From the NCBI RefSeq assembly GCF_036884655.1, contig NC_088355.1:25171001-25235000 (forward strand): a stretch of 64,000 bases of DNA, read 5' to 3'. Within the stretch, counting starts at the first letter, position 1, and each line of letters begins with the position of its first letter. A model generated the notes under the pieces. The model worked only from the letters and a program-made list of their open reading frames with translations. It did no database searches and was not told the origin of the DNA. This document shows positions 45,909-57,783 of the stretch, piece after piece. This DNA is from Musa acuminata AAA Group. Taxonomy: Eukaryota; Streptophyta; Magnoliopsida; Zingiberales; Musaceae. A program made the position numbers and the translations under genes.

Positions 45909-46088
45909 AGATCTTGGGAATGATGCCAAATAATGTACCCACAAGTAGTTATAGTCTACAGCATGTGTAGTCATAACTATCGCATTCGCACTCTATGAGT
46001 TACTTGGCTTTGTCTATGACTTGTATAGATAAAGCTATTTGTAGAAACTTTACACATAATCAATTTACTTTTACTTACAAAAAAAAAA
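43966..46088 (+). mobile_element. LINE-D: 5'-truncated LINE in LARD-2
   Basis: Starts in the RT domain (ggtaatacacaagatcatta) and ends with poly-A. The 15-bp target duplication agttagaggactaag (43951-43965) / agtcagaggactagg (46089-46103), two mismatches, fixes the ends. Confidence 0.9.
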
Positions 46089-46184
46089 AGTCAGAGGACT
46101 AGGACAAGTAAGCGAACGTTGATACCAAGGAACCTAAAGAGAACAAAATCATTGCAAACCCTACAACGTGATGGCAGAGGCCCG

Positions 46185-47731
46185 TAAAATTCAGCTGGAA
46201 ATCCATCTGGACCTAGGCTTTTGTGCTTTAGTGAATTAAAGACAACACATACAATTTCGTCGTCTGTATTTGGGGCATTGATGAATGAAATAGCTTCCGA
46301 ATCAAGTTTTCTAGTCGGCTCCACATGAATGTTATTAGTTTTCCCAGCTTGATTGAGTAAGGAATAAAAAAATTGCTCTGTGTGTGCTTTAACCTCATCT
46401 AAATTCTCAATAAGATTATCATCTTTGTCTCTACATTTGCTGATACGGTTAACAGCCCTTCGAGTAGCAATTGAAGCATAGAAAAATTTAGTATTGGAAT
46501 CCCCTAGTGTAAGCCAATGCTGTCGAGACTTCTGCTTTGCAAAACTTTCCTCCTGTTTTAAGGCTTGCATGAAGTTATTTCTGGCTTCTGTCTCTTTCTA
46601 GATAATATTCTCATCATTTGGCTGAAGTTGCAGCTCATATTGCAATGACATTAGTTCCTTCCTGTAAAATTGAACTGTGGTGATAATATTGCCAAAGGGA
46701 TTTGTATTCCACTCCTTTAGTGCTGTTTTACAGGCTTTGAGCTTTTGACATAAGATGTAAGGGGGGGATCCATGCACATTAACATTCCAGGCAGATCTGA
46801 TAACATCAAGAAATTGAGGATGAGTACTCCACATGTTAAAGATTCTAAATGGTTTCTTGCCTCTTCGTGTCGCTTTGTCTGCGTGTATATACATTAAAGA
46901 ATGGTCAGAAAACAAAGGAGCACCATACTCTAGAAGTGAATATGTGTAAACTGTTAACCATTCATGATTAATCAAACACCTATCTAGTCGAGCCATTATT
47001 TTTCTGTTAGCAGCACCTTGATTACTCCAGGAGAGCCAATTACCCATAGATTTCATATCAAACAAAGCTGTAGTGTCAATGTAATCATTAAAACTTTGAA
47101 GCTGGCTTTCTGAAAGTTGTCTACCCCCCTCTTTTTCATTTGTGTACCGAACAGTATTAAAGTCTCCAAGAACAATCTAAGGTACATTGAGACAGCCATT
47201 TGCAATATTAGTCAGGTCAGACCAAAGAGTATTTCTTTCTTGCATACTATTTGAAGCATATATACCAGTGAAATTGAATTGACAGCAATTCTTTTTATCC
47301 TCTACCTTAAGATGAATGAATTGATCAGTAGCAGAAATAAACCAAGCATTAATAGAGTTAGGATGCCATAAGACCCATATTCTACCAAAAGATTCATTTG
47401 AGTCATTGGTAAACAGTTCTACGTCCGGCCATATTAAATTCTTTTGAGCTTGAACGCATGATTGTTTAATTTTCGTTTCTACTAGGATAACAATATCACA
47501 TGCGGCAGACTTGATTATTCTGTTGAGCTTCCGACATTTCTCCGGCTTATTAAGTCCGCGAACATTCCAACATGTTATCTTCATTAGTAATAAAGAAATG
47601 AAAAGGTGGTAAGGTATTCATCCTATGACTTTGGATGGACTGTACCATCCTTTTTCTTATCCTTCGGTTTTGTATTTTCCTCCCTCACAATATCCTTACC
47701 TTTTATGGCTTTATTCCTATATTTATCCACT
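46185..47731 (-). pseudogene. LINE-F: ORF1 tail plus endonuclease region, both ends truncated
   Basis: The minus strand contains the last part of ORF1 (downstream of 47731), then ORF2 from ATG 47584 (MKITCWNVRGLNKPEK) through GIYASNSMQERNTLW, SDHSLMYIH and up to SPGPDGFPAEFY, where it stops abruptly at 46185. There is no poly-A or 3' UTR, so the RT half was lost after insertion. Stops occur at about 47178 and 46598. Confidence 0.82.
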
Positions 47732-47802
47732 TCTCTTACACTTTTACGAAAGCTTTCAAGTTCAACTTCTCTCCGAAACAGATTGAATCGAAACCATTTT
47801 CG
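47732..47802. other. Short unassigned flank
   Basis: 71 bp between LINE-F homology and the copia-3 LTR. It resembles neither element. No feature seen. Confidence 0.4.
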
Positions 47803-49440
47803 TGTTAGGATCAAGAGCACTAAGAGGGGTGGGGGGGGTGAATTAGTGCAAAGGAAAACCTTCTACGATTAAAAAAAAATTGTGTTCGTTCGATAAAAGT
47901 GATTTCAGTAAGAAAGCCGATTCGTAAATCACTTTAACTTTTGATTAAGTGAGATGCAACAAAGATATAAATGCAGTTTGCAGTTATGGTTCAAATCAGA
48001 TAGTAGGCGTAAATTGAAATACGATATTCGTAAGAAAAAACTGATTTACGTCTAAATGCTGATTCGTAAATTACTTGATTAAGTGAGATGCAGTTAAAGC
48101 AAGGATATAAAGGCAGTTTGCAGTTATGATAGAAATCAAAATGTAAACGCAAAATGAAACATGATGATCATACGATAAAACTGATTTACGTCTAAACGCC
48201 GATTTGGAAAGTGCAAAGCTTGAAACCTAATCGTATATGCGCAGAAAGCAGTAAGCTTTTAAGGAGGTTTGCAGTAAAGATAATATGCTCAAAGTAAATG
48301 CAAACCGAGATTTAGATTGGTTTGGTCAATCTTAACCTACATCCACTTTTGGCTTCCTCCACCGATGAGGTCACCGACGTCCACTAGAGGCATTCCTTCA
48401 ATAGGCGAAGGCCAACCACCCTTTTACAGTTTCACTCCTTTTGACAAGCTTAGGAGACGTCCCTTACAGAATTTTCTCTCCTCTCTTTAAAGATCAGAAC
48501 TTGGAAGAAAAGAGGGAGAAGAACTTTTGGCTTTTACAGTAATTTTGAGCTCTAAAAATCATCAAATAAGATCAGGATTTCGGTGTGTTGGACGAACCCA
48601 GTTTGAATTTCGAGCTCAAAACTGTCAATTACTGGAATTTCAGGATCTAGCGGTTGCACCGACTGACTAAGGCGGTTGCACCGCCTAGCACAGCTCGAAG
48701 ACTGAGCCTTTGGGCGGTGCCACCTCCTGTCAGGGGTGGTTGCACCTCCTGCCAAAACTCGAAGACCGAGCTCAGGTGGTGCCACCGTCTGATTGAGACG
48801 GTTGCACCTCCTACCAGAGCTCAAAGACCGAGCTCAGGCGGTGCCACCTCCTGTCAGGGGTGGATGCACCGCCCAATCTCGCTCGGAGACTGAGCCCAGG
48901 CGGTGCCACCGCCTGGCAGAAATTAAGGTCCGAATAGGTTGATCCATTCGGCCCAATTTGAGTTTTTCAAGGGCCCAATTGCCCCAAGGTTAAGTTAATG
49001 GGATCACCTCCCATTTCCAACTAAATCATTGTGCTAACTACGATATTTCCTAAGACATTTACTACAACTTGCTTCGGTGCGTCACTCGCTTCTTCCGGCG
49101 AGCTTCCGGCGAACTTCCGTCGATCATCCGATGAACCCTCGGTAATGCTCCTGCGGACTTCAGGCAAACTCCTGGACTTGCAACGAACCACTTGGCGAGT
49201 TCCGACGAGCTTCTTTGGCAAGCTCATCGACTTCTCGGATTTGTTCCCGCAGAACCTCCGACGACTGTCCGAACTTCCGTCGAACTCTCGAACTCCCAAC
49301 GTGATCAATGTCTTGACTCCGGCGCAACTTCTGCTGCATATCTTACTTTCATCGTAGTTAATCTTGCACACTTATCTCAACATATATAGATTAGATAACA
49401 AATGACAATTGACTTCATCATCAAAATCCAAGATTCAACA
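47803..49440 (-). repeat. Copia-3 3' LTR
   Basis: 1,638 bp, plus-strand TGTTAGGATCAAGAG...AGATTCAACA. Homologous to Copia-1's LTR. Immediately right is the polypurine tract (plus-strand atctcccccttttttatgatgac), so this is the 3' LTR of a minus-strand element whose body is lost. It includes the GC-palindrome array at 48650-48920. Confidence 0.85.
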
Positions 49441-49494
49441 ATCTCCCCCTTTTTTATGATGACACTCAATTGATAATGGAGTTATCCTTAACTC
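49441..49494 (-). other. Copia-3 polypurine tract and 3' leader
   Basis: Element strand reads gtcatcataaaaaagggggagat next to the LTR, the classic plant copia polypurine tract. It is cut at 49494 by the gypsy-4 LTR. Confidence 0.8.
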
Positions 49495-50929
49495 TGTTAG
49501 AACCCTTGCAGATTCTAAACTTGTGGTTGATCTCTTTAGGGGATCGGCCTCCTTGGAACTCTATAGGGGTTCCTCCCTCCAAGTTCCTGCTTAAAGGATG
49601 CAGAAAAGATTCATCTATTGCTTATGAAAAGAGAAGGTATACATGGCTATTTATAGGGCTTCTAAACCCTAACTCCTAATAGGACTCCTACTTAAGACTC
49701 TTACTTCTAACCAACTCCTAATAGGACTCCTACTTAAGACTCCTATTCCCTTACAACTCCTAATTCTTCTATAAGAAAAAACCTCCTACATGAATGCCCC
49801 TCTCAATTAGGACTCTCCTAGCTAGAGTCCTAATAGAATGTCCCTCTCAATTAGGACTCTCCTAGCTAGAGTCCTAACAGAATGTCCCTCTCAATTAGGA
49901 TTCTCCTAACTAGAGTCCTAACAGTTTTACATGAATGTCCCTCTCAATTAGGACTCTCCTAGCTAGAGTCCTAACAGAATGTCCTTCTCAATTAGGACTC
50001 TCAAAGCTAAAGTACTAACATTTTTACATAAATTTCCCTCTCAATTAGGACTCTCCTAGCTAGAGTCCTAACAAACCCGCCCTCTTCAAATCAGCCTTGT
50101 CCTCGAGGCTGACGATTCATGAATTTTGGGAATTTGATCTTCAAGTCATCATAGTTCTCCCAAGTGACATATTCTATTGGTAGGTTCGCCCACTGTATTA
50201 GCACTTCATTAGTGGGTCGTCGTCGTCGAGTCATGATCCGTCGATCAATAATGGCACTTGGCTGGGTCTAGAGTTCTCTTTGGGTAGTCATATTTGGTGG
50301 GTGGCTTTGGGCTGTCTCCAAGCACCTGTTTAAAACTTCCGGCTGCCTGTTGGTTTGTGGGTGATATCTCATACTCATTTTCAATTTAGTACCATGTATA
50401 TGGAATAACTTTGTCCAAAATCTGCTATTGAAGATGCAAGTAGAATTTGTCACAAGCACAATGCATCCCTTATAGTGTAATTATTTTGAGTCCCAATTGT
50501 AATGAGCTACGGAGCTTGGTGCTTCCTCCAAATTTTTCATATTCTTACTAGTCTCTGAATCTTCCTGCCATTCCATCTTAATATCCTCAAGGAAGTCGCT
50601 GGTCGGAAGTGAAATGGCCAAAACATTCTCTTTCCCCTTTTTGTAAGTTATTTCATAATAAAATCCAAGAAGTTTTGTTACCCAGTTTTGCTGCTCAGGG
50701 GATGATATCTTTCGCTCCAAAAAGTACTTGAGGCTTTTATGGTCGGTTTTAATTTGAAATTGTCGACCAATCAAGTAGGGTCTCCACCTCGTTGCTGCGT
50801 GCATAATGGCGAGCATCTCCTTATCATATGTTGACTTATTTTGATGGGAGGGAGATAATGCCTTGCTAGTGTATGCGAGTGGTCGACCATCTTGCATGAG
50901 AATGGCTCCAATTTTGACTCCAGATACGT
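49495..50929 (-). mobile_element. Gypsy-4: 3' part of a deleted gypsy copy
   Basis: The 3' LTR 49495-50073 (579 bp, enlarged by extra repeat units) is followed by the polypurine tract and the 3' end of gag-pol up to RNase H. It is interrupted at 50929 by the gypsy-3 LTR. It carries the same integrase and post-NRCLET deletions as gypsy-1. Confidence 0.85.
50074..50929 (-). pseudogene. Gypsy-4 pol fragment
   Basis: On the minus strand: RNase H ([62 protein letters not shown]), linker, shortened IN (MLVTNSTCIFNSRFWTKLFHIHGTKLK, HPQTNRQPEVLNRCLETAQSHPPNMTTQ) and a degraded chromodomain near the 3' end. It lacks the RNase H completion VADALSR, which intact copies have. Confidence 0.82.
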
Positions 50930-51411
50930 TGTTAGAACCCTTGCAGATTCTAAACTTGGGGTTGATCTCTTTAGGGGATCGGCCTCCTTGAAACTCTATA
51001 GGGGTTCCTCCCTCCAAGTTGCTGCTCAAAGGCTGCAGAAAAGATTCTTCTATTGCTTGAGAAAAGAGGAGGAATACATGGCTATTTATAGGGCTTCTAA
51101 ACCGTGACTCCTAATAAGACTCCTACTTAAGACTCTTACTTCTAACCAACTCATAATAGGACTCCTACTAAAGACTCCTATTCCCTGACAACTCCTAATT
51201 CTTCTCTAAGAAAAAACCTCCTACATGAATGTCCCTCTCAATTAGGACTCTCCAAACTAGAGTCATAACAGAATGTCCCTCTCATTTAGGACTCTTCTAG
51301 CTAGAGTCCTAACAGAATGTCCCTCTCAATTAGGACTCTCCTAGCTAAAGTCCTAACAGTTTTACATGAATGTCCCTCTCAATTAGGACTCTCCTAGCTA
51401 GAGTCCTAACA

Positions 51412-54400
51412 AACCCGCCCTCTTCAAATCAGCCTTGTCCTCGAGGCTGACGATTCATGAATTTTGGGAATTTGATCTTCAAGTCATCATAGTTCTCCAA
51501 AGTGGCATCTTCTGTTAGTAGGTTTGCCCATTGTATTAGCAATTCAGTAGTGGATCGTCGTCGTCGAGTCATAATCCGTCGATCAATAATGGCACTTGAC
51601 TGAGTCTGAAGTCCTCCTTGGGTAGTCATATTTGGTGGGTGGCTTTGGGCTATCTCCAAGCACCTATTTACAACTTCTGTCTGGCCATCGATTTGTGAGT
51701 GATATGCCATACTCCTTTTCAATTTAGTACTCTTATAGTATAATTCTTTTGAGTCCCAATTGTAATAAGCTACGGAGCTTGGTGCTTCCTCTAGTTTTTT
51801 TATAATCTTACTAGTCTCTGAATCTTCCTGCCATTCCATCTTAATATCCTCAAGGAAGTCGCTGGTTGGAAGTAAAACGATCGAAAATTCAGCTTGCTCA
51901 GGTAGCTACGAAAGCGCATCTGCAACAATATTCTCTTTCCACCTTTTGTAAGTTATTTCATAATCAAATCCAAGAAGTTTTGTTACCCATTTTTGCTGCT
52001 CAGAGGATGATATCTTTTGCTCCAAAAAGTACTTGAGGCTTTTATGGTCGGTTTTAATTTGAAATCGTCGACCAATCAAGTAGGGTCTCCACCGCGTTGC
52101 TGCGCAGACAATAGCGAGCATCTCCTTATCATATGTTGACTTATTTTGATTGGAGGGAGATAATGCCTTGCTAGTGTATGCGAGTGGTCGACCATCTTGC
52201 ATGAGAAAGACTCCAATTCTGACTCCAGATATGTCGGCCTCAATAATGAAGGGTCGGTTGAAATCTGGTAGTGTTAGCACCGGCGTCGTCGTCATGGCTG
52301 CCTTAAGTTTGTCGAAGGCAGCGGAGGCTCTGTCAGACCATTGGAAGACATCTTTTTTCAGTAAGGAAGTAACTGGTGCACTAATCTCTCTATAGTTTTT
52401 CACGAACTTGCAGTAGTAGCCTGTTAAACCCAGAAAGCCATGTAGCAATTTTATGTTCCTCGGGGTCAGCCAGTTTTGCATTGCTCCAATTTTGAAGGGG
52501 TCTACTGCCACACCTTGCTCTGATATGATATGCCCAAGATATTCCACCTTCTTTTGAAGAAAGCAAAAATTCATAGTGGTTGTTGTGTGTTCAAAAGGTG
52601 GTTTTCGGTATGTCTTCTTCGCATACTCGTATTTGATGATACCCGGATCGAAGGTCCAGCTTTGTGAAGAGTTGTGCTCCCTTAACAACTCATCTACAAC
52701 TGGAATAGGGTATTTATCCTTGATGGTTATGCCATTGAGAGCTCGGTAATCAACACATAATCGTCATATTCCATCCTTCTTTCGTATGAGGAGCACCGGT
52801 GAAGAGTAAGGGCTGCAACATGGCCGAATAACTCCTGTTTTGAGCATCTCTTTTACAATCCTTTCTATTTCATCCTTCTGGAGATGTGGATACTGATATG
52901 GCTGAGCATTTGCTGCAGATTTACGTGGAAGAATCGTTATACAATGATCATGCCAACGGGTAAGAGGTAGGTTGCACGGTTCATCAAATATATCTAAAAA
53001 TTCAGCAAGCAAAGGAAGTAGATTTGGATCTTCAAATTTTGTTGGCTCTCCCTTAGGAAAACCTTCTTCATTTGTTGTGTGCAAATTGTCGTTATGTCGC
53101 CCTCACGTTTCCCGTTTAGTATCACATGTTTCTCCTTACTGTAAAATTTTATAATTAGTTGCACAAAATTCCAAGAAATATTACATAATATTGTCAACCA
53201 TTTAATTATGAGCATGGCCTCATGATCATTTAGAGGGAGAAGGAAGAAATCTGTAATTATCTCTTGGTCCTGCAGCATTAGTTTCTCCTGCGGGCGCCTA
53301 CGATCATAATTCAAAATCCGTCCGTCGACGACCTTAACGTTAAACCTGCTGCAATTCTCAATAGGTAAGGCCATCTGGATAGTAACCTTACTATTTAGAA
53401 AGTTATTAGAATTGCTCATGTCGACGAGAACAGTGATCGGTTGTTGTTTGAGAAGGCCTCCAACTTTCATCGTTTGCGGGTTTGAGTAGCCGGCTAGTGC
53501 ATGTACCGTAAATTCAGTCGGTTGTGGGTCTTCTTCTGCATCTTCTTCTTCATGTTCAAGGCTCTCTTCTGGATGTTCAATAACCTCTTCTTCTATTGGT
53601 TCAATCATAAGAAGTCTCCCTTTACTACAGCGATGCTCACGGCTCCATGGCTCGTCACAATGCCAACATAACCCCTTCGCATATCGCTCTCGAAGCTCTT
53701 CTCTTGTTGACCTCTTTGGTGTAGGGACTTGGTCGATAGTAGGGTGGGCTGAGGGCTTCAATATTACTGGTTGAGGAGTGACCCTAGTCCTCCGAGTTTT
53801 ATGGTTCAAATGCTCCTCTTGATGTCGTGCGAAAGAGATGGCTGCCATAAGTGTATACGGTTGTCGCGCTTTAACTTCTCCTCGAATCTCCGGCTTCAAG
53901 CCCTCAATGAAAGTCCTCAATAACTGTTTTTGAGACCAATCACGAGTTTGATTAGATAACCTTTCAAACCTGGTTTGGTACTCCTGAATGGTGGAGGTTT
54001 GTCGGATCTTTGCTAGTTGTTCGTCAATATTCTCGTAATCGGTTGGTTTGAAGCGAATCAGCAGTCCTTCTTTGAATTGTCGCCATGAAAGGAGTCCATA
54101 AGTATGTTCAAACTAGTCAAACCACTGTATAGCAGCCCCTTCAAGATGTATAGCTGCAATTTTCACCATAGATACATCCGCGGTTTTGTTGTACCGAAAA
54201 TATCGCTCCGCATGCGAGATCCAACCAATCGGGTCTCCTTCTTCCCATCTAGGGAAGTTCACTCTCATGCATGGATAGTTGGGGTCAGTCATATAGCCTC
54301 CCCTCCCTTGGAAGTCATCTATTCGGGCTTGGTGTGATTGGGCAAAGCTCTCTCCTTGATTTGATTTCTTCGGGCTTAGTGGTCGGCCCAATCTGAGTTC

Positions 54401-54517
54401 GGTAAAGAGCATCCGAATCTTATCCTTCATTCGCACCTCCAAGGCTTCAAATTTAGCATTGATTGCCTCCTTAGATGCCATAGTATATGCCCCCAAATCT
54501 CTCTTTTGTTGTTGGGT
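51412..54517 (-). pseudogene. Gypsy-3 gag-pol pseudogene
   Basis: From the MPLT start near 54517 (minus): gag core (54470-54113), knuckle [14 protein letters not shown] (about 53660), protease where DTG has become VDMSNSNNF (about 53415, catalytic triad lost), RT fingers (53084-52764), the deletion join to [14 protein letters not shown] (about 52570), RNase H (IIEADISG), shortened integrase and chromodomain-like end (51839-51429). Several stops and frameshifts. The integrase deletion is larger than in gypsy-1, so deletions accumulated stepwise. Confidence 0.85.
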
Positions 54518-54539
54518 TAAAGGCATGTATAGATTGAGA

Positions 54540-55777
54540 GAAGTGATGGTTGAAAGGGTTGGTGGATTGGTGGATGTAGGCTGCGGTTTAGGCTTGTTTT
54601 GTGGCTGTTTTGTGGTTGTTTTGGGTACAGTTTGAGGGTGTGGTTTGGCAGAGTTATAGGGTTGTGGATGAAAGTTTTGGATCTGTGGTAGATGGTAGCA
54701 AAGGTTTGACAGAAATCCGTAGAAGTTGCAGCAAGTATGTGCTGTCTTATAAGAGTAGAATTGTCGTCGAAGAAACAACGGTTTCTCGACGTAATTTCCA
54801 CCAGAAACTTAAGAGAATTGAGGAGGGAATTGATAGTAAAATCACAGTTTATATGACAGCAAGGATATCTAATTTAATCAAGAAAATTTCGGCAGTATAA
54901 CAGCAAGAAAATTGGTGCAAGTTGCAATTGCAGAATTGTCGTCGAAAAATTTCAGCGGGTTACGATGAAAATTTGCAGCAACATAAAATCGTTTTTAGAG
55001 ATGAATTTCTTAATATATCAATCGTAGATAGAAGCCAAGATGATCTATGAAGTGTATAAGAAATTTCATTAAAAAAAGATTGCAAATGGATGGGTTAAGG
55101 CAATGATATGCAGCTGAAATTTTCTACAGCATAGATTTTCAAGTGCAGCAGATTGGACATAAAAGATCAGTAGTTTATATTGAGAATTTTTCGATGAAAC
55201 CAAAGAGAAATCTTCTGTTAGGAAGTGTCAAAGATGTCATAAAAATTTCGTAGAAATTTGGATAGAAAAAGCACAGTAGCAAGATCAAACAGATGGTGCT
55301 ATGCGGCTTGAATTCTGCAATTCAAGTGCAGCAGATTGGACATAAAATATCAGTAGTTTATATTGAGAATTTTTTGATGAAACCAAAGGGAAATCCACTG
55401 TTAGGAAGTGTCAAAGATGTCATAAAAATTTCGTAGAAATTTGGATAGAAAAAGCACAGTAGTAAGATCAAACAGATGGTGCTATGCGGCTGGAATTCTG
55501 CAATGTATCTTTCGTCGTAGAGATGAAAACTTTGTGACGAAAAGTTTATGCAGCAATATAGGAACAATTTTTTTTTTTTTTTTGGATTTTCGAATAAGGA
55601 TAACTAAATTGCAGCAGCAGTAAGGTAGGAAACCAGAATCTATTGCAATTCACGGGGAGATTAAAGGATGATCCGTGGTGGTGGAGATGATGGTGGAATT
55701 CGGTGACGATCTTTTAAGCAATTGTGGGAATTGCTTTGGATGGTTGTAGAAGGTTGATGGATGGCTATGGAAGGGAC
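54540..55777 (-). other. Gypsy-3 5' leader
   Basis: Non-coding leader with the 183-bp tandem duplication (about 55120-55500) and poly-T run (55569-55583), matching gypsy-1's leader on the opposite strand. Open frames in it are incidental. Confidence 0.7.
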
Positions 55778-56613
55778 ATTTGTTTTGCAAAAGATCCCAC
55801 AGTTGTTGTACCAGGCATGCTTGATTCCAATCTCTAGTATTTCTCAAGTTTAGCCCCCCTTCATCTTTCGGTTTGCAAATGCTATCCCAATTTACCATAT
55901 GCATTGCCTTGTCATTTGTGCCATTCCAGAAGAAGTTCATTAATAATCGTTCAATATCTTGGAGAAGTCTAGCAGGTAGAAGAAATGCATTACACCAATA
56001 TATAGAGTAGGAGTGCAATACAGAACGGATGAGTTCGAGTCGTCCTGCTTTTGATAGAAGCCAATTTTTCCAAGAAGAAATTCTATTCTTTATTTTTTGC
56101 AGGATAGGCTGACAGTGGGTTTTGTGAATTCCTGTGGATATGAGCGGGAGACCCAAATAAGGAACTGGCAGGCTTCCCTCACTAACCCCCAAAAATTGTG
56201 CAATAAAGACCTTATCCTCAACGTAAGGGCTCATATATACTTTACTTTTAGCATGATTTAACTGAAGTCCAGAAACCATACCAAAGTCATTCATAATAGT
56301 AGCCAGGTTCTTTACTAAAGTTGGATCATTTTGGAGAAAGATAAGTAAATCATCTGCAAATGTTATGTGTGATATATGAATAGAGCCAACATTGGGTACC
56401 TTAATGCTGCCATTTAAGACTGTATGTTCCAACATACAGCTAAGTCCTTCCATCGCAATAGTAAAGAGATACGGAGAGAGTGGATCACCATGTCGGATGC
56501 CATTCGTGCTCCCAAAAAAACCAATAGGTGAGCCATTAAAGAGTATCGAAAACTTTGGAGTTTCCAGGTAAGATTGAATCCAATTAACCCATTGCTGTGG
56601 GAAGTTCATATCG
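55778..56613 (-). pseudogene. LINE-H: RT fragment
   Basis: Minus-strand RT from MNFPQQWVNWIQS through FSILFNGSPIGFFGSTNGIRHGDPLSPYLF and FADDLLIFLQ to the DLLQNKC region. Both ends are truncated. At 55777 it fuses in frame to gypsy-3 leader, giving a 319-codon chimeric open frame (55650-56609). GIRQGDP has become GIRHGDP. Confidence 0.82.
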
Positions 56614-57561
56614 AAAATTATAGTAATTTATCCCTAATTATGCCTTCGCCCGTGTTTGATCGCTCGATCCATCGACCCTCGCTATTTTATAAATTAATGA
56701 ACCCATCTATCCAAGACTTGTTAGATTGTTTTACAACAACATACAAGTAGATGAAGAAGAAAGAATGTCTACCTATCTCTTAGGACAACACATCTCCATT
56801 ACGGATAAATTCAATTGCGACATGATAGGAATTCCCATAAAAAGTAGAGGACTTTACTTTAGAGGATCATGGGATGATGAATTAGGAACTATTTTCGCCA
56901 ATCCCAACTTAACTTTTGTTCCTAAAAGTTATGAACATCTACTGCCACTAAACACTAAGGTACTTCATCATATCCTAACTAGCATCATTCTCCCTAAACA
57001 ATACCATCATGATAAAGTAAGCCAATTAGAATTAGGAACTATGTATTTGATCATGAAAGGACATGACATCTGTCTTGGTTATCTTATCCAGCAAAACATA
57101 TTAGAACTATCTAAGAAAGACATGATGCTCCATATGGTGGTATAATCAATAGAATACTGAAAGCCTACGATATTCTAATACCACCGGATGAAGAAGTAAT
57201 AAAAGTAGATAGGTTTAGCATAATAAATAAAAATCTACTTCACCAATTAAGATGTATTTATAGAAACGGTAACTGGGTTAGAATGCCTAGAAGAACCGAT
57301 CCCCCTCTACCTGAACCAGAATCGGAAACACCAGTCTTTAGGGGTACTCAATCTCCTCCGATCTGTCCCTTTGAGGAAACACATTCATTTGAGCCAACTC
57401 ATACATCATCTATCGAAGATATTGAGATTCGGATGGACCGATTTGAACAAAGACAAGATGGGCTTGAACATCGAAAAGATCAAATCCTATCTGAGCTGAA
57501 GCAAATTCATCGACAATTTGACTCTTTATTTAGGTATTTTAATTTTTCACCTCCTGAATGA
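56614..57561 (+). pseudogene. Gag-like / putative plant transposon protein (PTP-domain) ORF fragment
   Basis: A reading frame with one frameshift near 57145. Part 1 (ORF from 56726) runs LVRLFYNNIQVDEEERMSTYLLGQHISITDKF...GIPIKSRGLYFRGSWDDELG. Part 2 runs ILKAYDILIPPDEEVIKVDRFSIINKNLLHQLRCIYRNGNWVRMPRRTD, then a proline-rich stretch and a C-terminal heptad-like helix (57400-57540: MDRFEQRQDGLEHRKDQILSELKQI). This resembles the plant transposon-associated PTP domain, found in ORF1/gag-like proteins of plant retroelements. Assignment is from memory and moderate. Function is unknown; the coiled coil suggests multimerisation. Confidence 0.5.
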
Positions 57562-57780
57562 GCTTGTATGTGTATTGTAAACTCTTTATGTTACTCACTA
57601 TAATCACAATGCCTTGCCTTGATCCTTGATCTGGTTACCTGATATATTTATTTGTGAGCAGAGTTACAAACATCACTCATTGTTTAATCTCGTTACTCAC
57701 TGTCGGATTTTACATCGAAACTAAATGTTTTTGAAAACCTTGTGTCTTGATTTTCATGATAAATATGATTTGTGAAAATG
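57562..57780 (+). other. Spacer without recognisable gene
   Basis: AT-rich, no ORF with resemblance. It separates the PTP-like fragment from the copia RNase H tail. Confidence 0.4.
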
Positions 57781-57783
57781 ATA

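Larger units (their letters stand above)
40550..46184 (+). mobile_element. LARD-2: non-coding LTR element, interrupted by two LINEs
   Basis: The LTR 40550-41614 (TGTTGAATCT...GTCCGTGACA) is followed by an iMet PBS and about 2.3 kb of G/A-balanced interior without recognisable protein, continuing after LINE-D as 46104-46184. No second LTR is visible; the right end meets LINE-F abruptly. Interruptions: LINE-J (41911-42116) and LINE-D (43966-46088). It lies in copia-2 sequence. It is called a LARD because the LTR and PBS are clear but no gag-pol is seen. Confidence 0.65.
50930..55777 (-). mobile_element. Gypsy-3: deleted gypsy copy lacking its 5' LTR
   Basis: 3' LTR 50930-51411 (482 bp), polypurine tract, degraded gag-pol, then the 5' leader. 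It stops at 55777, short of the PBS and 5' LTR, where LINE-H begins. It shares with gypsy-1 the RT-core deletion junction, the NRCLE(T/I).QSHPPNMTTQ junction and the leader tandem duplication. Confidence 0.85.
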
